NCBI RefSeq assembly: GCF_005938105.1
Contig: NZ_VCPE01000028.1
Coordinates: forward strand, 1-32,768
Origin: Brucella haematophila
GTDB lineage: Bacteria; Pseudomonadota; Alphaproteobacteria; Rhizobiales; Rhizobiaceae
Length of the DNA: 32,768 nt
Reading direction: 5' to 3'
Position 1 is the first letter of the stretch. Each line of letters begins with the position of its first letter. The notes below the pieces were generated by a model. That model was not told where the DNA came from and did no database searches. It saw only the letters and a list, made by a program, of their open reading frames with translations. This document shows positions 15,866-22,685 of the stretch, in pieces. Made by a program: the position numbers and the translations under genes.

Positions 15866-15874
15866 CGAGTATAC

Positions 15875-16978
15875 TTAAGCGCGAATTTCTTTGTGTTTGA
15901 AGGCAAAAAAATGGCCACTTACGTGGTCGCGTGATGGCGCGAACTTTGATTTCAGTCTCAACATCGGCTTTTCGACATATTTATATGATGCCCATGAGAG
16001 CATCATCGTCAGTGGGAGAAGAATAAAAATAGCGTGGAGATGTTTCGTCAGCAACGACATTTCCTGGGATCGGAAAAACGTTACATCGAACCAAACAATT
16101 GGGAAATTGTATAGGTATATGCCATAGGAAATTCTGCCTACATATGTCAGCCAGTTCAACTCAAGAACTTGGTGTAGCAGAGTTTTCTTATGCATAGCTA
16201 AAGAGATAACAACAACCGCAGTTGCAGTAATCGCTATCGGTTGTTTCCATATAAGATAATCTACTGGGTAAACTGCAACCGCTGTCACAATTATTGCGGC
16301 GGGAAATGACAGGTATTTAATCGCTTGATTGAGATGGGTCAAAAAGCCGCCATTCAATAAAAGCGCCGCAAGTGCTCCCATAAAGAGCGCTCCCGATCTG
16401 GTTGGCAAGCTACTGCTGACCCACAACATTGGTGCTGAAAAAATGACGGATGCGAGTAGTGTCGCTTGGCAAACAACAATTAGTATGATGGCTGCGAAAA
16501 TAACAGCCCGATAGCGCGGCAAAACCTTAATTAAGCCGAGCAATAAAAGCGGCCAAAAAAGATAAAACTGTTCCTCTATAGAGAGCGTCCAAGTATGCGC
16601 GAACTGTCTCATATCCATAAGGTCGAGTGACCGGACCCAGTTGCTTACATAAAGCAGGGACCATAAAGCGGGCCAAAATGTCTGTTGTACGCTCAAAAAT
16701 CCGAGCGCTACCCCTCCGACCCCAAAAATCAAAACTGTTAAAAGTAAAGCAGGCACTAGGCGCAACGCACGTTTAACGAAGAAAGTGCGGAATGAGATTG
16801 TTCCTGTCCTATCTATTTCTGAGATGAGCAGGGACGTAATGAGGAAACCGCTTAGAACCAAGAATAGGTCAACGCCAAGTTGGGCGCTACGTACACCTAA
16901 AAAGCTGTCGAAATGATGAAATACCACTAAGAGCACAGCAATACCGCGAATGCCGTCGAAGCTTTTTATCCGTCCCAT
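15875..16978 (-). CDS. Acyltransferase family 3 (OafA/YrhL-like O-antigen acetylase)
   Basis: From ATG 16978 the product has 367 residues and about ten membrane segments. Family signatures are FDGIRGIAVLLVVFHHF (residues 7-23, with the His pair), GVDLFLVLSGFLITSLLI, RRALRLVP-like KRALRLVPALLL, WTLSIEEQFYLFWP and GRISYGIYLYNFPIVW. Such enzymes transfer acetyl groups across the inner membrane to LPS O-antigen or other glycans; the extra SGNH domain of long members is absent. It faces the late operon, looks more AT-rich and is bounded on its upstream side by a + strand terminator. Serotype conversion of the lysogen is inferred. Confidence 0.88.
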   Translation of the reverse strand: MGRIKSFDGIRGIAVLLVVFHHFDSFLGVRSAQLGVDLFLVLSGFLITSLLISEIDRTGTISFRTFFVKRALRLVPALLLTVLIFGVGGVALGFLSVQQTFWPALWSLLYVSNWVRSLDLMDMRQFAHTWTLSIEEQFYLFWPLLLLGLIKVLPRYRAVIFAAIILIVVCQATLLASVIFSAPMLWVSSSLPTRSGALFMGALAALLLNGGFLTHLNQAIKYLSFPAAIIVTAVAVYPVDYLIWKQPIAITATAVVVISLAMHKKTLLHQVLELNWLTYVGRISYGIYLYNFPIVWFDVTFFRSQEMSLLTKHLHAIFILLPLTMMLSWASYKYVEKPMLRLKSKFAPSRDHVSGHFFAFKHKEIRA

Positions 16979-17053
16979 TTTGCTGCCCTTGCAAGTCGCT
17001 AGATAGATAGCATTGCTTACTGGCCAACACAACTAATGTAACAACCGGAATTA

Positions 17054-17077
17054 CCGCCCACTGAGGCGGCTTTTTTT
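17054..17077 (+). terminator. Intrinsic terminator, + strand
   Basis: CCGCC, loop CACTGA, GGCGG and T7 (17071-17077). It points in the direction of the tail operon although the nearest gene on its left is antisense, as if the acyltransferase had been inserted between the tail genes and their terminator. Confidence 0.65.
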
Positions 17078-17084
17078 GCTTAAG

Positions 17085-17108
17085 AAAAACCCCGGACTAG
17101 CCGGGGTT
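17085..17108 (-). terminator. Intrinsic terminator of the DUF982/30-residue ORF unit
   Basis: AACCCCGG, loop ACTAG and CCGGGGTT give an 8-bp stem (17088-17108). On the - strand it is followed by a T tract (17085-17089 region), placing it directly after the stop of the 17113-17205 ORF. Confidence 0.7.
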
Positions 17109-17112
17109 AAGG

Positions 17113-17205
17113 CTATTGTCGCCGCCTGGTGTCCCAGAAAAGCACCGATATGACGCTGAGCAATGCAGCGAGGATGGGGACTTCGATTAGAAAATACCAA
17201 TGCAT
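17113..17205 (-). CDS. 30-residue single-span membrane protein
   Basis: A 31-codon frame encodes MHWYFLIEVPILAALLSVIS, VLFW and a basic end DTRRRQ. This is one transmembrane span with positive residues at the end. AGGG lies eight bases before the ATG, the ORF starts 10 bases after the DUF982 stop, and a strong terminator follows its own stop by five bases. That gene-like packaging supports expression. Function is unknown; a small lysis- or exclusion-related membrane peptide is possible. Confidence 0.5.
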   Translation of the reverse strand: MHWYFLIEVPILAALLSVISVLFWDTRRRQ

Positions 17206-17215
17206 TGATATTCCC

Positions 17216-17518
17216 TCATACCAGAACGCGGCCACCGCCGTCGCCATGCGAAGTCATCCACGGCATGGCGGCTTCAGGTTTTTCGAGAATGTTGCGTTTT
17301 CGAGCGAAGCCTTCAAAGGCGTTATGCGCCACGATTAGCGGTTTCAGCCCGCTGTGAGCCTCACAACAGGCGCTCCATGCCACTTCATAGATGATGTCGC
17401 GATCATCCTTTGGCCATTCATAAAGAAAATCGATTGCGTCAATCGGGCCTGCAATCTCCCTGATCAGAAATTTGCCGTCCTTCACAAAAATTGGACTGTC
17501 AAACAAACGGTCGCTCAT
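17216..17518 (-). CDS. DUF982 domain protein
   Basis: The 100-residue product has the DUF982 pattern: FDSPIFVKDGKFLIREIAGP, DAIDFLYEWP, a Cys-containing central helix (YEVAWSACCEAHSGLKPL) and a helix with AHNAFEGFARK. DUF982 proteins are abundant in Rhizobiales genomes and plasmids and have no known function. The ATG at 17518 is preceded by GGAGG at spacing 6; a GTG/ATG four codons earlier is less likely. It is divergent from the endolysin gene across a 107-bp gap and probably co-transcribed with the 30-residue ORF. Confidence 0.8.
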   Translation of the reverse strand: MSDRLFDSPIFVKDGKFLIREIAGPIDAIDFLYEWPKDDRDIIYEVAWSACCEAHSGLKPLIVAHNAFEGFARKRNILEKPEAAMPWMTSHGDGGGRVLV

Positions 17519-17625
17519 CGAAACCTCCATTTGATCGAACGAAGTGTGTTGGAATGACGGCTTCGATTTAGTGATTGCGTCGGCGGTTTCAAGAACCTCT
17601 TATCCTTAATTTTCAGGAAATCCCC

Positions 17626-18489
17626 ATGAACAAAACAACATTCTTCGCATATGCGAGGCGCGCGCCTTTTGGCGGGCGCTTGAGCCAAGCGCAGGTCGAC
17701 GGCACGTCGGCAATTCTGGCTGAAGCTGAGCGCCGAGGCCTGCCAGCCGAGCAGACGGCTTATGTGCTCGCAACGGCATTCCACGAAACCGGCGGCAAGA
17801 TGCAGCCGATCGAGGAAAACCTGAACTACACCAGTGCGGCACGCATCAGGCAGGTCTGGCCGTCGCGGTTCGCTTCTGTTGCTGCCGCCCAGCCTTATGT
17901 GCGTAATCCGCAGGCCTTGGCTAACAAGGTCTACGGCAGGCGCATGGGCAATACCGGTGCGAACGACGGCTGGACATACCGCGGTCGTGCCTTGGCGATG
18001 ATCACCGGCAAGGACAATTATAAGAAATATGGTCTCAGCGATAACCCTGACGCCGCGCTGGAGATGGCGACAGCTATCCGCATCCTGTTTGACGGGATGA
18101 TCAACGGCAAGTTTACGGGCAAGCGGCTGGCTGACTTTTTCGGCGGCGGTAAGGCCAACCCAGAAGGTGCGCGAGCCATTGTCAACGACAGCGACAAGGC
18201 CAGCCTTATTGCGGGGTATTACCGCAACTTCCTCGACAGCCTCGTGGCTGCCCGTGAAATGAAGCCTGCCGCCGCCGAAGACGCCAAGCCTGATGATGTG
18301 CCTCTGCTGCAGGACAAGACAGTGCAAACGATCGTCGCTGGAACAGGCGGCACGCTCATAACGGGCGTTATCGGCGCGGTGAGCAACCCTTGGGCGTTCG
18401 CAACTGTCGCGCTGCTGCTGGTCGCAGCAGGCGCAGGCTTCTGGCTCTGGAAGAGCGGTAGGCTCGAACTGAAGAGGGTGGCGGCGTGA
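17626..18489 (+). CDS. Endolysin, glycoside hydrolase family 19-like, with C-terminal membrane segment
   Basis: The 287-residue protein cleaves peptidoglycan for lysis. Residues about 1-205 form a chitinase-19/lysozyme-like domain: YVLATAFHETGGKMQPIEEN (catalytic Glu likely E54), the YRGRALAMITGKDNYKKYG segment (about 118-136) and GARAIVNDSD. A Pro/Ala/Asp linker (213-228) is followed by hydrophobic stretches at about 235-253 and 257-275 and a basic end. No N-terminal signal peptide is seen. AGGAAA precedes the chosen ATG; upstream in-frame starts lack one. The C-terminal anchor is an unusual addition to a GH19 endolysin. Confidence 0.88.
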   Translation: MNKTTFFAYARRAPFGGRLSQAQVDGTSAILAEAERRGLPAEQTAYVLATAFHETGGKMQPIEENLNYTSAARIRQVWPSRFASVAAAQPYVRNPQALANKVYGRRMGNTGANDGWTYRGRALAMITGKDNYKKYGLSDNPDAALEMATAIRILFDGMINGKFTGKRLADFFGGGKANPEGARAIVNDSDKASLIAGYYRNFLDSLVAAREMKPAAAEDAKPDDVPLLQDKTVQTIVAGTGGTLITGVIGAVSNPWAFATVALLLVAAGAGFWLWKSGRLELKRVAA

Positions 18490-18677
18490 GGATCACAAGG
18501 ATTGCCCTTGAATATGACAGCGACGCGGGAACGGCCACGGTGAGGATCGATAACGGTTCGCAGCAGTGGAACAACGCCAAACTCACAGTCTGCGATGCCA
18601 TCGAAACGCGCGACGGCTACCTGCTGCCGATCACAGGGCAGCAGCGCGCGCTTATTTTGACAGGAGTGCCGACATGA
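18486..18677 (+). CDS. Hypothetical protein of the lysis cassette
   Basis: A GTG start overlaps the endolysin stop (GTGA) and the ORF ends by overlapping the Rz-like ATG. It encodes 63 residues, MRITRIALEYDSDAGTATVR and QQRALILTGVPT, a small soluble beta-rich protein without membrane segments or cysteine pairs. Tight coupling on both sides supports translation. I do not recognise it. Confidence 0.65.
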   Translation: MRITRIALEYDSDAGTATVRIDNGSQQWNNAKLTVCDAIETRDGYLLPITGQQRALILTGVPT

Positions 18678-18910
18678 CCTGGCTCTTATCCCTGCGCTCC
18701 AAAATCACAGGCTGGGCCGTGGCAATCGCTGCGGCCCTTGCGATTCTGGCGGGTGCTTACCTCAAGGGCGTGGCGGACAACGCCACAATCGCCACCGCCG
18801 ACCGGCTGAATGCCGCCAATAAAGCAAGGAAGATCGAAGATGAAACCAGCAAGCTTGGCGGCGGTGATGTTGACGCTGCTCTGTCTCGGTGGATGCGTGA
18901 CAGCCGGTAG
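18674..18910 (+). CDS. Rz-like inner membrane spanin subunit
   Basis: From ATG 18674 (CAGGAG upstream) the product has 78 residues: an N-terminal transmembrane signal anchor (ITGWAVAIAAALAILAGAYL, about 10-29), a helical periplasmic part (DRLNAANKARKIEDETSKLG) and the ending DAALSRWMRDSR. That is the layout of short i-spanins. The Rz1-like lipoprotein gene starts inside it in another frame, the classic embedded or overlapping Rz/Rz1 arrangement. Together they fuse inner and outer membranes in the last lysis step. Confidence 0.8.
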   Translation: MTWLLSLRSKITGWAVAIAAALAILAGAYLKGVADNATIATADRLNAANKARKIEDETSKLGGGDVDAALSRWMRDSR

Positions 18911-19031
18911 CTATTGCGACGTTGCGCGGCCCGTTCGCCCGAGCATTGAGGACAGCCTGACCGACAGCACGAAGCGCCAGATCCTCGCGGAGAACTCGAA
19001 ACTGGAAAAGCTATGCGGGGTGCGGCCGTGA
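18840..19031 (+). CDS. Rz1-like outer membrane spanin lipoprotein
   Basis: The 63-residue product starts MKPASLAAVMLTLLCLGGC, a lipoprotein signal peptide with lipobox LGGC (Cys19), leaving a 45-residue mature lipoprotein (VTAGSYCDVARPVRPSIEDS). It begins 70 bases before the Rz-like stop in a different frame, preceded by AAGGA. An in-frame upstream ATG at 18810 would spoil the signal peptide. The short Pro-containing mature part and overlap with the i-spanin gene support the call. Confidence 0.82.
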   Translation: MKPASLAAVMLTLLCLGGCVTAGSYCDVARPVRPSIEDSLTDSTKRQILAENSKLEKLCGVRP

Positions 19032-19093
19032 GGACGCGAATGTGGCTGGCCTGCCTGTGGCTGGGTGTGGCAGCAAGGGGGATTATTGGATGA
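19028..19093 (+). CDS. Possible 21-residue hydrophobic coupling ORF
   Basis: GTG at 19028 overlaps the Rz1 stop (GTGA), and the TGA at 19091-19093 overlaps the next ATG (ATGA). The peptide MRTRMWLACLWLGVAARGII is basic then hydrophobic. It may be a real micropeptide or only a translation bridge to the next gene. Confidence 0.35.
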   Translation: MRTRMWLACLWLGVAARGIIG

Positions 19094-19425
19094 CCGGCGC
19101 TGAAATCATGGCCGTTGTCGGCTTTATCGTGATGCTGATGGGCTTCCTGTTCGGACTTTGGAAATACGTCGAAAGCCAGATCGCGAAAGCCGAAACGCGC
19201 AACGCGGCGAAGGCAGAAGCTGCGACCGCTCTTGCCAGCCTGACCCGTCAGGAGCTTTCCGACTACAAGCTGCGCGCGGCAGAGACGTTCGCCACGAAGG
19301 CAGGCATGCAGGAGCAGACGTCGCAGATCATGCGGGCCATTGAAAGTGTGGCGCACCGTATCGACGGGCTCACCGAGCGGATTGATAATCTGATGCAGCC
19401 AAAAGCGATGAGAAGTAGAACTTAA
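19090..19425 (+). CDS. Holin-like membrane protein with coiled coil
   Basis: From ATG 19090 the 111-residue product has one N-terminal span (IMAVVGFIVMLMGFLFGLW, about 6-24) followed by a long helical region with heptads (YVESQIAKAETRNAAKAEAA) and a second coil (IMRAIESVAHRIDGLTERID). This architecture is seen in XhlA-like and other accessory lysis proteins. Its place at the end of the lysis cassette suggests holin or holin-accessory function, but no specific motif proves it. A start at 19042 is also open but has no better ribosome site. Confidence 0.6.
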   Translation: MTGAEIMAVVGFIVMLMGFLFGLWKYVESQIAKAETRNAAKAEAATALASLTRQELSDYKLRAAETFATKAGMQEQTSQIMRAIESVAHRIDGLTERIDNLMQPKAMRSRT

Positions 19426-19503
19426 TTCCAACAAGGCTGGAACCAAAGATACTGCATACGCATTATATGTTCGGAAATACCAAGTAAGAATGGAGAATAT
19501 AAT

Positions 19504-19899
19504 ATGCGTCGTATTTTTCTAGCTGCTGTTGCAACTGCCGCACTCGTTTCTTTTGCAAATGCGCAGAACGCCACCGCAACACAAGAAGAGGCGTTTGTTA
19601 CTGCGAAGACTACCGACGTTATTACTAGTAATATTCTAAACCTTGATGTTACGAATTCTAACGATGAGAGCATCGGTAAGATCCAGGATGTGGTGATGGG
19701 CGACGGTGACGTCGAAGGCTATATCGTATCGGTTGGCGGCTTCTTGGGCGTTGGCGAAAAGTATGTGGTCGTTGACCCGGATGCCATCGAGATTGTCTAT
19801 TCTGAGAACGATAAGAAATGGTCGGCGAAAATGAACGCCACCAAGGAACAGCTCGAAAAGGCCACCGAGTTTAAATACGAGGGCCGCTGGGCAAAGTAA
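19504..19899 (+). CDS. Secreted PRC-barrel domain protein
   Basis: The 131-residue product has a signal peptide (MRRIFLAAVATAALVSFANA, cleavage about after residue 20). It then has a PRC-barrel-like domain: LDVTNSNDESIGKIQDVVMG, VEGYIVSVGGFLGVGEKYVV and VDPDAIEI. PRC-barrel proteins of this exported type are common in Hyphomicrobiales chromosomes. It has its own ribosome site (GGAG) after a 78-bp gap and its own terminator, so it behaves as an independent cargo gene that may act in the lysogen envelope. Role unknown. Confidence 0.8.
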   Translation: MRRIFLAAVATAALVSFANAQNATATQEEAFVTAKTTDVITSNILNLDVTNSNDESIGKIQDVVMGDGDVEGYIVSVGGFLGVGEKYVVVDPDAIEIVYSENDKKWSAKMNATKEQLEKATEFKYEGRWAK

Positions 19900-19911
19900 C
19901 CAGTTCTTGAG

Positions 19912-19938
19912 AGAGCGGCTTTCGGGCCGCTCTTTTTA
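19912..19938 (+). terminator. Intrinsic terminator of the PRC-barrel gene
   Basis: AGAGCGGC, loop TTTCGG and GCCGCTCT form a perfect 8-bp stem followed by T5 and further T-rich sequence. Confidence 0.85.
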
Positions 19939-19988
19939 TTTAGTCCATTAACACCACATTTATCGAGATATTCCATCCTGCATATTGC

Positions 19989-20002
19989 GCCGCTCACCAC
20001 GG
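19989..20002 (+). repeat. 14-bp direct repeat, copy 1
   Basis: GCCGCTCACCACGG is repeated exactly at 20344-20357. This copy lies just downstream of the ribbon-helix-helix gene stop. The core has CCG-N7-CGG symmetry. An operator is one possible explanation. Confidence 0.6.
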
Positions 20003-20020
20003 TTAGCGAGGCTGTGCTGA

Positions 20021-20200
20021 TCATTTCGTAACATCTAACTGATATTCCCGTCTTACAAGTTCGGCGATATTCTCGCGCCAATTGGGGTCAGGCGCTTGTA
20101 TTCTGTGCACTAATTCAACTTCAAGCCGAATGGAAATACTGGTCTTTTCGATTGGATTTTTTGGGCGACCACGGCGCTCACGCCTACGGGTTTCATTCAT
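20021..20200 (-). CDS. Ribbon-helix-helix DNA-binding protein, small
   Basis: The 59-residue product starts MNETRRRERRGRPKNPIEKT and continues with SISIRLEVELVHRIQ, a beta strand and helix as in Arc/MetJ-type ribbon-helix-helix proteins, then NWRENIAELVRREYQ. The basic RGRPKN stretch is common before such domains. It is probably a transcription regulator of nearby genes. It is transcribed away from the metallophosphoesterase operon, with 183 bp between them. Confidence 0.6.
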   Translation of the reverse strand: MNETRRRERRGRPKNPIEKTSISIRLEVELVHRIQAPDPNWRENIAELVRREYQLDVTK

Positions 20201-20289
20201 CAACAACTACACCTGTTCCATATTCACAAAGCGGAGGCTGGGGGATGAACCTTGCGTGAAGGTTGTGTTGCAGCTTTTCCATTTCCCAC

Positions 20290-20318
20290 TTGACATCTCA
20301 CCTCGAGACTCATTCTCT
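20290..20318 (+). promoter_or_regulatory. Candidate promoter of the 20384-23292 operon
   Basis: TTGACA (20290-20295) is a perfect -35 box; 17 bases later TTCTCT is a weak -10, acceptable for alphaproteobacteria. The region lies between divergent genes and upstream of the 14-bp repeat copy 2. Confidence 0.35.
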
Positions 20319-20343
20319 TTCCGCTTTCGGACGACCAATCCGA

Positions 20344-20357
20344 GCCGCTCACCACGG
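20344..20357 (+). repeat. 14-bp direct repeat, copy 2
   Basis: Second exact copy of GCCGCTCACCACGG. It sits between the candidate promoter and the ribosome site of the metallophosphoesterase gene, where a bound repressor could act. Confidence 0.6.
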
Positions 20358-20383
20358 CTACCAACCAAACACGAGGAGACTGT

Positions 20384-21736
20384 ATGTCCCATGACAGACA
20401 GGGCGCGGGCGCGCGCCTTTCACACGAAGAACTCCTGCGGCGCGCGGAGGCTTACCGCGAGCACGGCACGCTGGTTAAGGCTGCTGCTGCGCTTGGCATC
20501 AAGAAGTCGGCATTCCACGAGAGCATTAAGCGGGCCGCGGAGATTGGGCTGTTGGGTCCGTCGCCGACGTTGCCCGGCTATGCGATCAAAAGCCTGACCG
20601 AGACGCCGAACGGCACATATATGCGCCAGACGAAAGAGGCTGATCCGGTTTACGAGCCAACGGCTGGCCTCGCTGTCAAAGGCAAGACGACGCTCGTCAA
20701 TGCCGAAGGCAGGGTGATTACGCAGCACATTATGGAGCGGGCTGATGCCAGCGCACAGCGGGCGGCACTCGATGCCATGGTGGCAGCCCTGTCCGAAAGC
20801 TTACCGCGCGTCAGTATTATGCCCGCTCCGCGCGGCACTAGTGCGGATTTATTGAACTTCTTCTGCCTAACGGACGCCCATTTTGGGATGCTGGCATGGC
20901 GGGAAGAAACCGGCGCTGATTACGATATCGAGATTGCAGAGCAGCTTGTTACGGACTGGTTCGCTGCCGCGATTGATCTCGCGCCTGACGCTCATACCGC
21001 TGTGCTGGCGCAGCTCGGCGACCTTGCTCACTACGACAGCATGGAAACCGTTACGCCTGCCAGCAAGCACGTGCTGGATTCGGACTCACGCCTGCAGAAG
21101 ATAATTCGCGTCATCATCCGGACAGTTCGGCGTGTCATCGACATGCTGCTGCAAAAGCACCAGCACGTGCACATCATTATGGCACAGGGCAATCACGACC
21201 CGGCCTCATCGGCGTGGCTGCGAGAAATGCTGGCGGCGATGTATGAGAACGAGCCCCGCATCTCCGTCGATAACTCGCCCAGCCTTTATTACGCCTACGA
21301 GTGGGGTAAGACAGCCGTATTCGCACACCACGGCCACAAGCGCGGCGTTAATAACGTCGATGCGACGCTCGCTGGCATGTTTCGAGAAATGTACGGCCGG
21401 AGCAAATATGCCTATGCGCACATCGGCCATTTGCATTCGGACGAGGGGCGTAAGTCCGGACTGATGTATGTCGAGCGCCATGAGACGCTGGCGGCTCCAG
21501 ACGCATATGCTGCTGGCGGCGGCTGGTTGTCAGGCAGATCGGCGAAGGTCATCACGTACTCGAAGCTGTACGGCGAAGTTTCACGGCTGACACTCCGGCC
21601 TGAAATGGTGCAGGGCGCGGTACGCATGCCGGTCGCCGCAAATGATAATCACCCCAGCGGGCTGCAGCCTAACCAACCACCGCGCCGCCCACCAAGTAGC
21701 GCTTTCACCACACACACGAGGAGACAACATGCTTGA
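20384..21736 (+). CDS. HTH-containing calcineurin-like metallophosphoesterase
   Basis: The 450-residue protein has an N-terminal helix-turn-helix-like part (AYREHGTLVKAAAALGIKKS, about 23-42). A metallophosphoesterase domain follows with all metal-binding motifs: LTDAHFG (D164, H166), GDLAHYD (212-218), GNHD (269-272), HHGH (315-318) and GHLH (348-351). Such enzymes hydrolyse phosphodiester bonds, here probably on DNA, but the substrate is unknown. GAGGAGA precedes the ATG. A proline-rich C-terminal tail overlaps the next gene start by 8 bases. It leads a five-gene operon. Confidence 0.88.
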   Translation: MSHDRQGAGARLSHEELLRRAEAYREHGTLVKAAAALGIKKSAFHESIKRAAEIGLLGPSPTLPGYAIKSLTETPNGTYMRQTKEADPVYEPTAGLAVKGKTTLVNAEGRVITQHIMERADASAQRAALDAMVAALSESLPRVSIMPAPRGTSADLLNFFCLTDAHFGMLAWREETGADYDIEIAEQLVTDWFAAAIDLAPDAHTAVLAQLGDLAHYDSMETVTPASKHVLDSDSRLQKIIRVIIRTVRRVIDMLLQKHQHVHIIMAQGNHDPASSAWLREMLAAMYENEPRISVDNSPSLYYAYEWGKTAVFAHHGHKRGVNNVDATLAGMFREMYGRSKYAYAHIGHLHSDEGRKSGLMYVERHETLAAPDAYAAGGGWLSGRSAKVITYSKLYGEVSRLTLRPEMVQGAVRMPVAANDNHPSGLQPNQPPRRPPSSAFTTHTRRQHA

Positions 21737-22256
21737 AGAAGCAGAAGACCGCGCTGCGCGAGCCGCCGTTGAAGGGCGGCAGATGAGGGCAGGTGGGAAG
21801 GTTATAAGTCGCCTGCCAAAACCTTATAACGACAACTTGCCGGTAACCAGAGTGACGATAAGGGCCGACAAGTTATATATCGGTGACGTTCCCGTGCCGC
21901 AGCCGGCGTCAGTTGCCCATCAACCGGCACGCAAGCCGCTTGTCATCATCGAAAGCCCATATAGCGGCCCGCTGGACAATATATGGTACGCGCAAGCCTG
22001 CCTTCTGGACAGTTTGCGCCTGGGTGAAGCGCCGATTGCGAGCCACTTGCTGCATACGCAAGTGCTGGATGATATGCACCCCGACGAGCGAGAGCTAGGC
22101 ATAGAGGCTGGGCTTGCATGGTATCGCGTGGCGGAGAAATGCGTTGTTTACAGTGACCGTGGCATTAGCGGTGGTATGATTAAAGGCATCGAGCGGGCCA
22201 AGCGATTTGGCGTGCCGATCGAGTTCCGCAATATTGAAGCAAGCGCAGCTGCTTGA
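21729..22256 (+). CDS. DUF7768-like protein
   Basis: The 175-residue product has a basic 85-residue N-terminus. A compact domain follows with IESPYSGPLDNIWYAQACLL, LGEAPIASHLLHTQVLDDMH, WYRVAEKCVVYSDRGISGGM and KGIERAKRFGVPIEFRNI. This matches a conserved phage domain (DUF7768) that resembles nucleoside deoxyribosyltransferase-like or DUF4406 folds; enzymatic role is not established. CACGAGGAGACAAC precedes the ATG, nearly the same leader as the preceding gene. Confidence 0.75.
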   Translation: MLEEAEDRAARAAVEGRQMRAGGKVISRLPKPYNDNLPVTRVTIRADKLYIGDVPVPQPASVAHQPARKPLVIIESPYSGPLDNIWYAQACLLDSLRLGEAPIASHLLHTQVLDDMHPDERELGIEAGLAWYRVAEKCVVYSDRGISGGMIKGIERAKRFGVPIEFRNIEASAAA

Positions 22257-22277
22257 GAGCGCCGCAGGAGAAAACCC

Positions 22278-22685
22278 ATGAGTAACCTTGAAACAGCAAT
22301 TGCGGTAGCGGCAGCGGCGCATATGGACCAGAAGAGCGACAACGGCGATCCGTACATTCTGCATCCACTGCGCGTTATGATGGCTCAGGAGACACGCGAA
22401 ACGCAGATCCTCGCTGTTATGCATGACATGATCGAGCACACGAACACGTCGCTTAACGATATCTATTCGTTCGGCTTTGATGATGACATCGTGTTGGCCT
22501 TGAATGCGATCACCTGTCGCGATGATGAAGACTATCTCGTCTACGTCAAGCGGGCCTGCTCCAATCCTATTGCGCGACCGGTGAAGATCGCAGACTTGCG
22601 CGACAATCTACGTTCCTATGGCGACGATGAGGAGCATCGAGTGCGCTACACCGCCGCTCTCGAAATGATCGGGGAGGCGCCATGA
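22278..22685 (+). CDS. HD-domain alarmone hydrolase-like protein (MESH1/SpoT-HD type)
   Basis: The 135-residue protein has the short (p)ppGpp hydrolase plan: AAAAHMDQKSDNGDPYILHP (H29 in the ILHP motif), VMHDMIEHT (H49, D50, E53) and VKIADLRDN (D106, N110). RSH and MESH1 enzymes normally have HDxxED; the final Asp is His here, which may alter activity. It is shorter than MESH1 (about 180) and lacks synthetase and regulatory parts. AGGAG lies before the ATG, and its stop overlaps the next ATG. A role in removing ppGpp or a related nucleotide is inferred. Confidence 0.78.
   Translation: MSNLETAIAVAAAAHMDQKSDNGDPYILHPLRVMMAQETRETQILAVMHDMIEHTNTSLNDIYSFGFDDDIVLALNAITCRDDEDYLVYVKRACSNPIARPVKIADLRDNLRSYGDDEEHRVRYTAALEMIGEAP

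Noticed and set aside
17575-17625. Longer endolysin start
   Set aside because: The added residues are not protein-like and AGGAAA sits directly before the ATG at 17626.
20207-20392. 61-residue - strand frame upstream of the metallophosphoesterase gene
   Set aside because: It covers the promoter region and ribosome site of the divergent gene and its composition is basic and random-looking.
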